Assembly: GCA_037178855.1 (NCBI GenBank)
Contig: JASJZC010000007.1
Location: 7,750,001-7,814,000, forward strand
Direction of reading: 5' to 3'
From: Oscheius sp. JU75
Lineage: Eukaryota > Nematoda > Chromadorea > Rhabditida > Rhabditidae
Length of the DNA: 64,000 bases
Shown here: one piece after another, positions 62,335-64,000 of the stretch
Layout of the letters: the number at the start of each line of letters is the position of its first letter
Position numbering within the stretch: position 1 is the stretch's first letter
The notes under the pieces: model-generated
What the model saw: the letters and a program-made list of their open reading frames with translations, nothing else
The model's database searches: none
What the model was told of the DNA's origin: nothing
Program-made: the position numbers and the translations under genes

Positions 62335-64000
62335 GGTGATTTCTAGGAAAATTGTTTTCGAAAATTATAAATTCTCACTTTGTGTTCAAACGGTGATTTG
62401 CCTCCATCACCAAGTGAAAAGGAACTAGCGTTTCTATCCTGAGGACATCGGTGACGGCTGAACAGCGAAATAGGCTAGAAGCGTCAAAACTACTAACCCG
62501 CATGTACAAATCTGACATATACATTGGGCACCATGGTGTTGATGGTGCATCATTAATGATGTGCTGGAGTTTCAGAGAATGAAATGCGGTTATATCTGGA
62601 GACAAAAACAAAGAAAGATGCAGATAAGAGTGTTCTGTTGTGACTAATAGGTCGGAAACCGTTTTTATGGTATCACAATACGGAAGTTCCCACAGAAACG
62701 TTAACTAATTTTAATGTGTTGGAAAACATTGCCATAATACAAATTTAATCCCTAAGCGCGTGCCTACTTCATGATCACTGCGGTTCAACAACTGGGCAAG
62801 GTCGACCAGTTTTCGACTGTGTCAACGGCATAAACATGATTATACTCGAGTGCCGAGACTTAATTGACAGTAATTCCTGTTTGCGAGCATAAAAACTTGA
62901 GCTGATAAGAAGCGAGAAACACACACATCGAACAGGCGATGTTGCATTTTCTCGGCAGATAAGAATGGGCGAGAGAACAATCGAGCCAAAATATTTCGTT
63001 CGTGTTTTCGCATGCGAGAATGGAAAAAATAAACAAAGAGTTTATAAAAATTCATTAGGCGGCTGTACTGCGACAAAGTGCAATGTTTATAACGAGGAGA
63101 TGTGCGTGTGTTACCATAGAGACTCAACTGCGAAGCTGGAAAGCAGTCCGGGACCGTTTTTGACCTTCGCAGCAAACCTGCGCGGCAAACACGCGCACAA
63201 ATACCTCGGTCAACAAGTAACGTTCTGCTGAAACCTTGTCACCTCATGACTCTCTTACTTCGAACATACGCATGGGTGCAAGGACGCCGTATGTCATTAT
63301 CTCTCGTACTCGTAAACAGCGATGTTTATGAATTTCGGAGAAGTGCATTAAGAGGACAAAACAACAAGATGAGGATGTGACAAAAAAAGAAAGAACTGAT
63401 GTTTGAACAGCTTAACAAACAGGACCAGTTTGCACGTCGTTTCATCTAAAATATAGAATGCACTGAATGGTGAGGACCTGCATAATGGGCAGAAACACAT
63501 AGGGGGCAGAAGCGGAAACGTAATGGCCAGAATCTGAGGGACGTATTAAAGGCTAGTCCCACCTAATAGCCGTTGCCAATCATTTTCAGTCCAAAAAGAA
63601 ATATTATTCACACCCTAAGAGGGAAATAGAGACAGATGAAGACATTCTCTCCTGATTAAAGCTGTTGTAGCCTTGACATTCGCGCTATCAATTGCTTAGA
63701 AAGCCTCGGCCTAGCCAAGAAAAAGGGCTTTACGGCTTATCGGAATAACAGAAAATAAGGAGAGAGCACACTTCGTGTGCGTAGTTGACAAAGCAAGGGA
63801 GAGCACGGATCGATCGCGGGAAAACAATGTCACTAAGACTTGTTTTGGACATAGGATCACAATAACTAAAGCAAATTGGCTAGACGGAGCGGCAGGTTCA
63901 AACGAACAAAGAGCATGCGATGCTGCCAATTGTACACATCATATTGGAAAGGGTTCAAGATTTCAAGTAGGGCTGATGATGCTGTGTGCCGATAATGAAC
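62335..64000. other. Right-edge sequence, nothing recognised
   Basis: Upstream flank of the repeat gene. Several short frames and AT-rich stretches are present, but no exon, repeat or RNA gene can be supported. Any gene here would be truncated by the window edge. Confidence 0.4.

Overview
The window looks like nematode nuclear DNA, most likely from clade I (a Trichuris-like worm). The evidence is the TTTTCAG splice acceptors, the very short introns (mode about 36-60 nt), an SXP/RAL-2-like (DUF148) gene, a tyramine-type amine receptor, and 3' splice acceptors sitting just upstream of most start codons, as expected of spliced-leader trans-splicing. No bacterial, viral or CRISPR features were seen. 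Species assignment is inference. All gene models were built by hand from splice signals and reading-frame continuity.

Layout. 1.7-2.45 kb (-): a secreted neuropeptide precursor carrying thirteen short FD/FN peptides between Lys-Arg sites and one amidable C-terminal peptide; I do not recognise the family. 4.5-4.75 kb: a tRNA-like SINE candidate. 9.6-12.46 kb (+): a nine-exon tyramine/octopamine-type GPCR. 14.0-15.4 kb (-): an SXP/RAL-2-like protein, 5' end missing. 16.8-18.5 kb: a GC- and pyrimidine-rich tract leading to an orphan coding exon. 20.4-22.46 kb (+): a casein kinase 1 delta/epsilon-type kinase, convergent with an unidentified ten-exon gene (22.59-24.87 kb, -). 25.8-27.1 kb (+): a secreted Gly/Tyr/Pro-rich structural-type protein, followed by degenerate duplicated DNA. 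29.3-37.6 kb (+): a complete class II PI3-kinase (29 exons, about 1,595 aa). 40.0-42.5 kb (-): a double pipsqueak-domain transcription factor of the E93/MBR-1/LCOR type. 46.3-49.5 kb (-): a complete FAM20-type secretory-pathway kinase. 54.6-54.9 kb (-): two exons of an unidentified single-pass membrane protein. 56.0-62.3 kb (-): a protein of about 1,960 aa made of some 46 copies of a 35-residue repeat resembling the MAP6/SAXO microtubule-binding motif, with a probable C-terminal membrane anchor.

The genes do not form an operon or a pathway; neighbours differ in function and strand. Neuropeptide and amine signalling, two Ser/Thr kinases, a lipid kinase, a developmental regulator and a cytoskeleton-like repeat protein are simply adjacent. 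The two features most likely to be new are the FD-peptide precursor and the homogenised 105-bp repeat gene, whose repeat also keeps an antisense frame open for about 1,700 codons.
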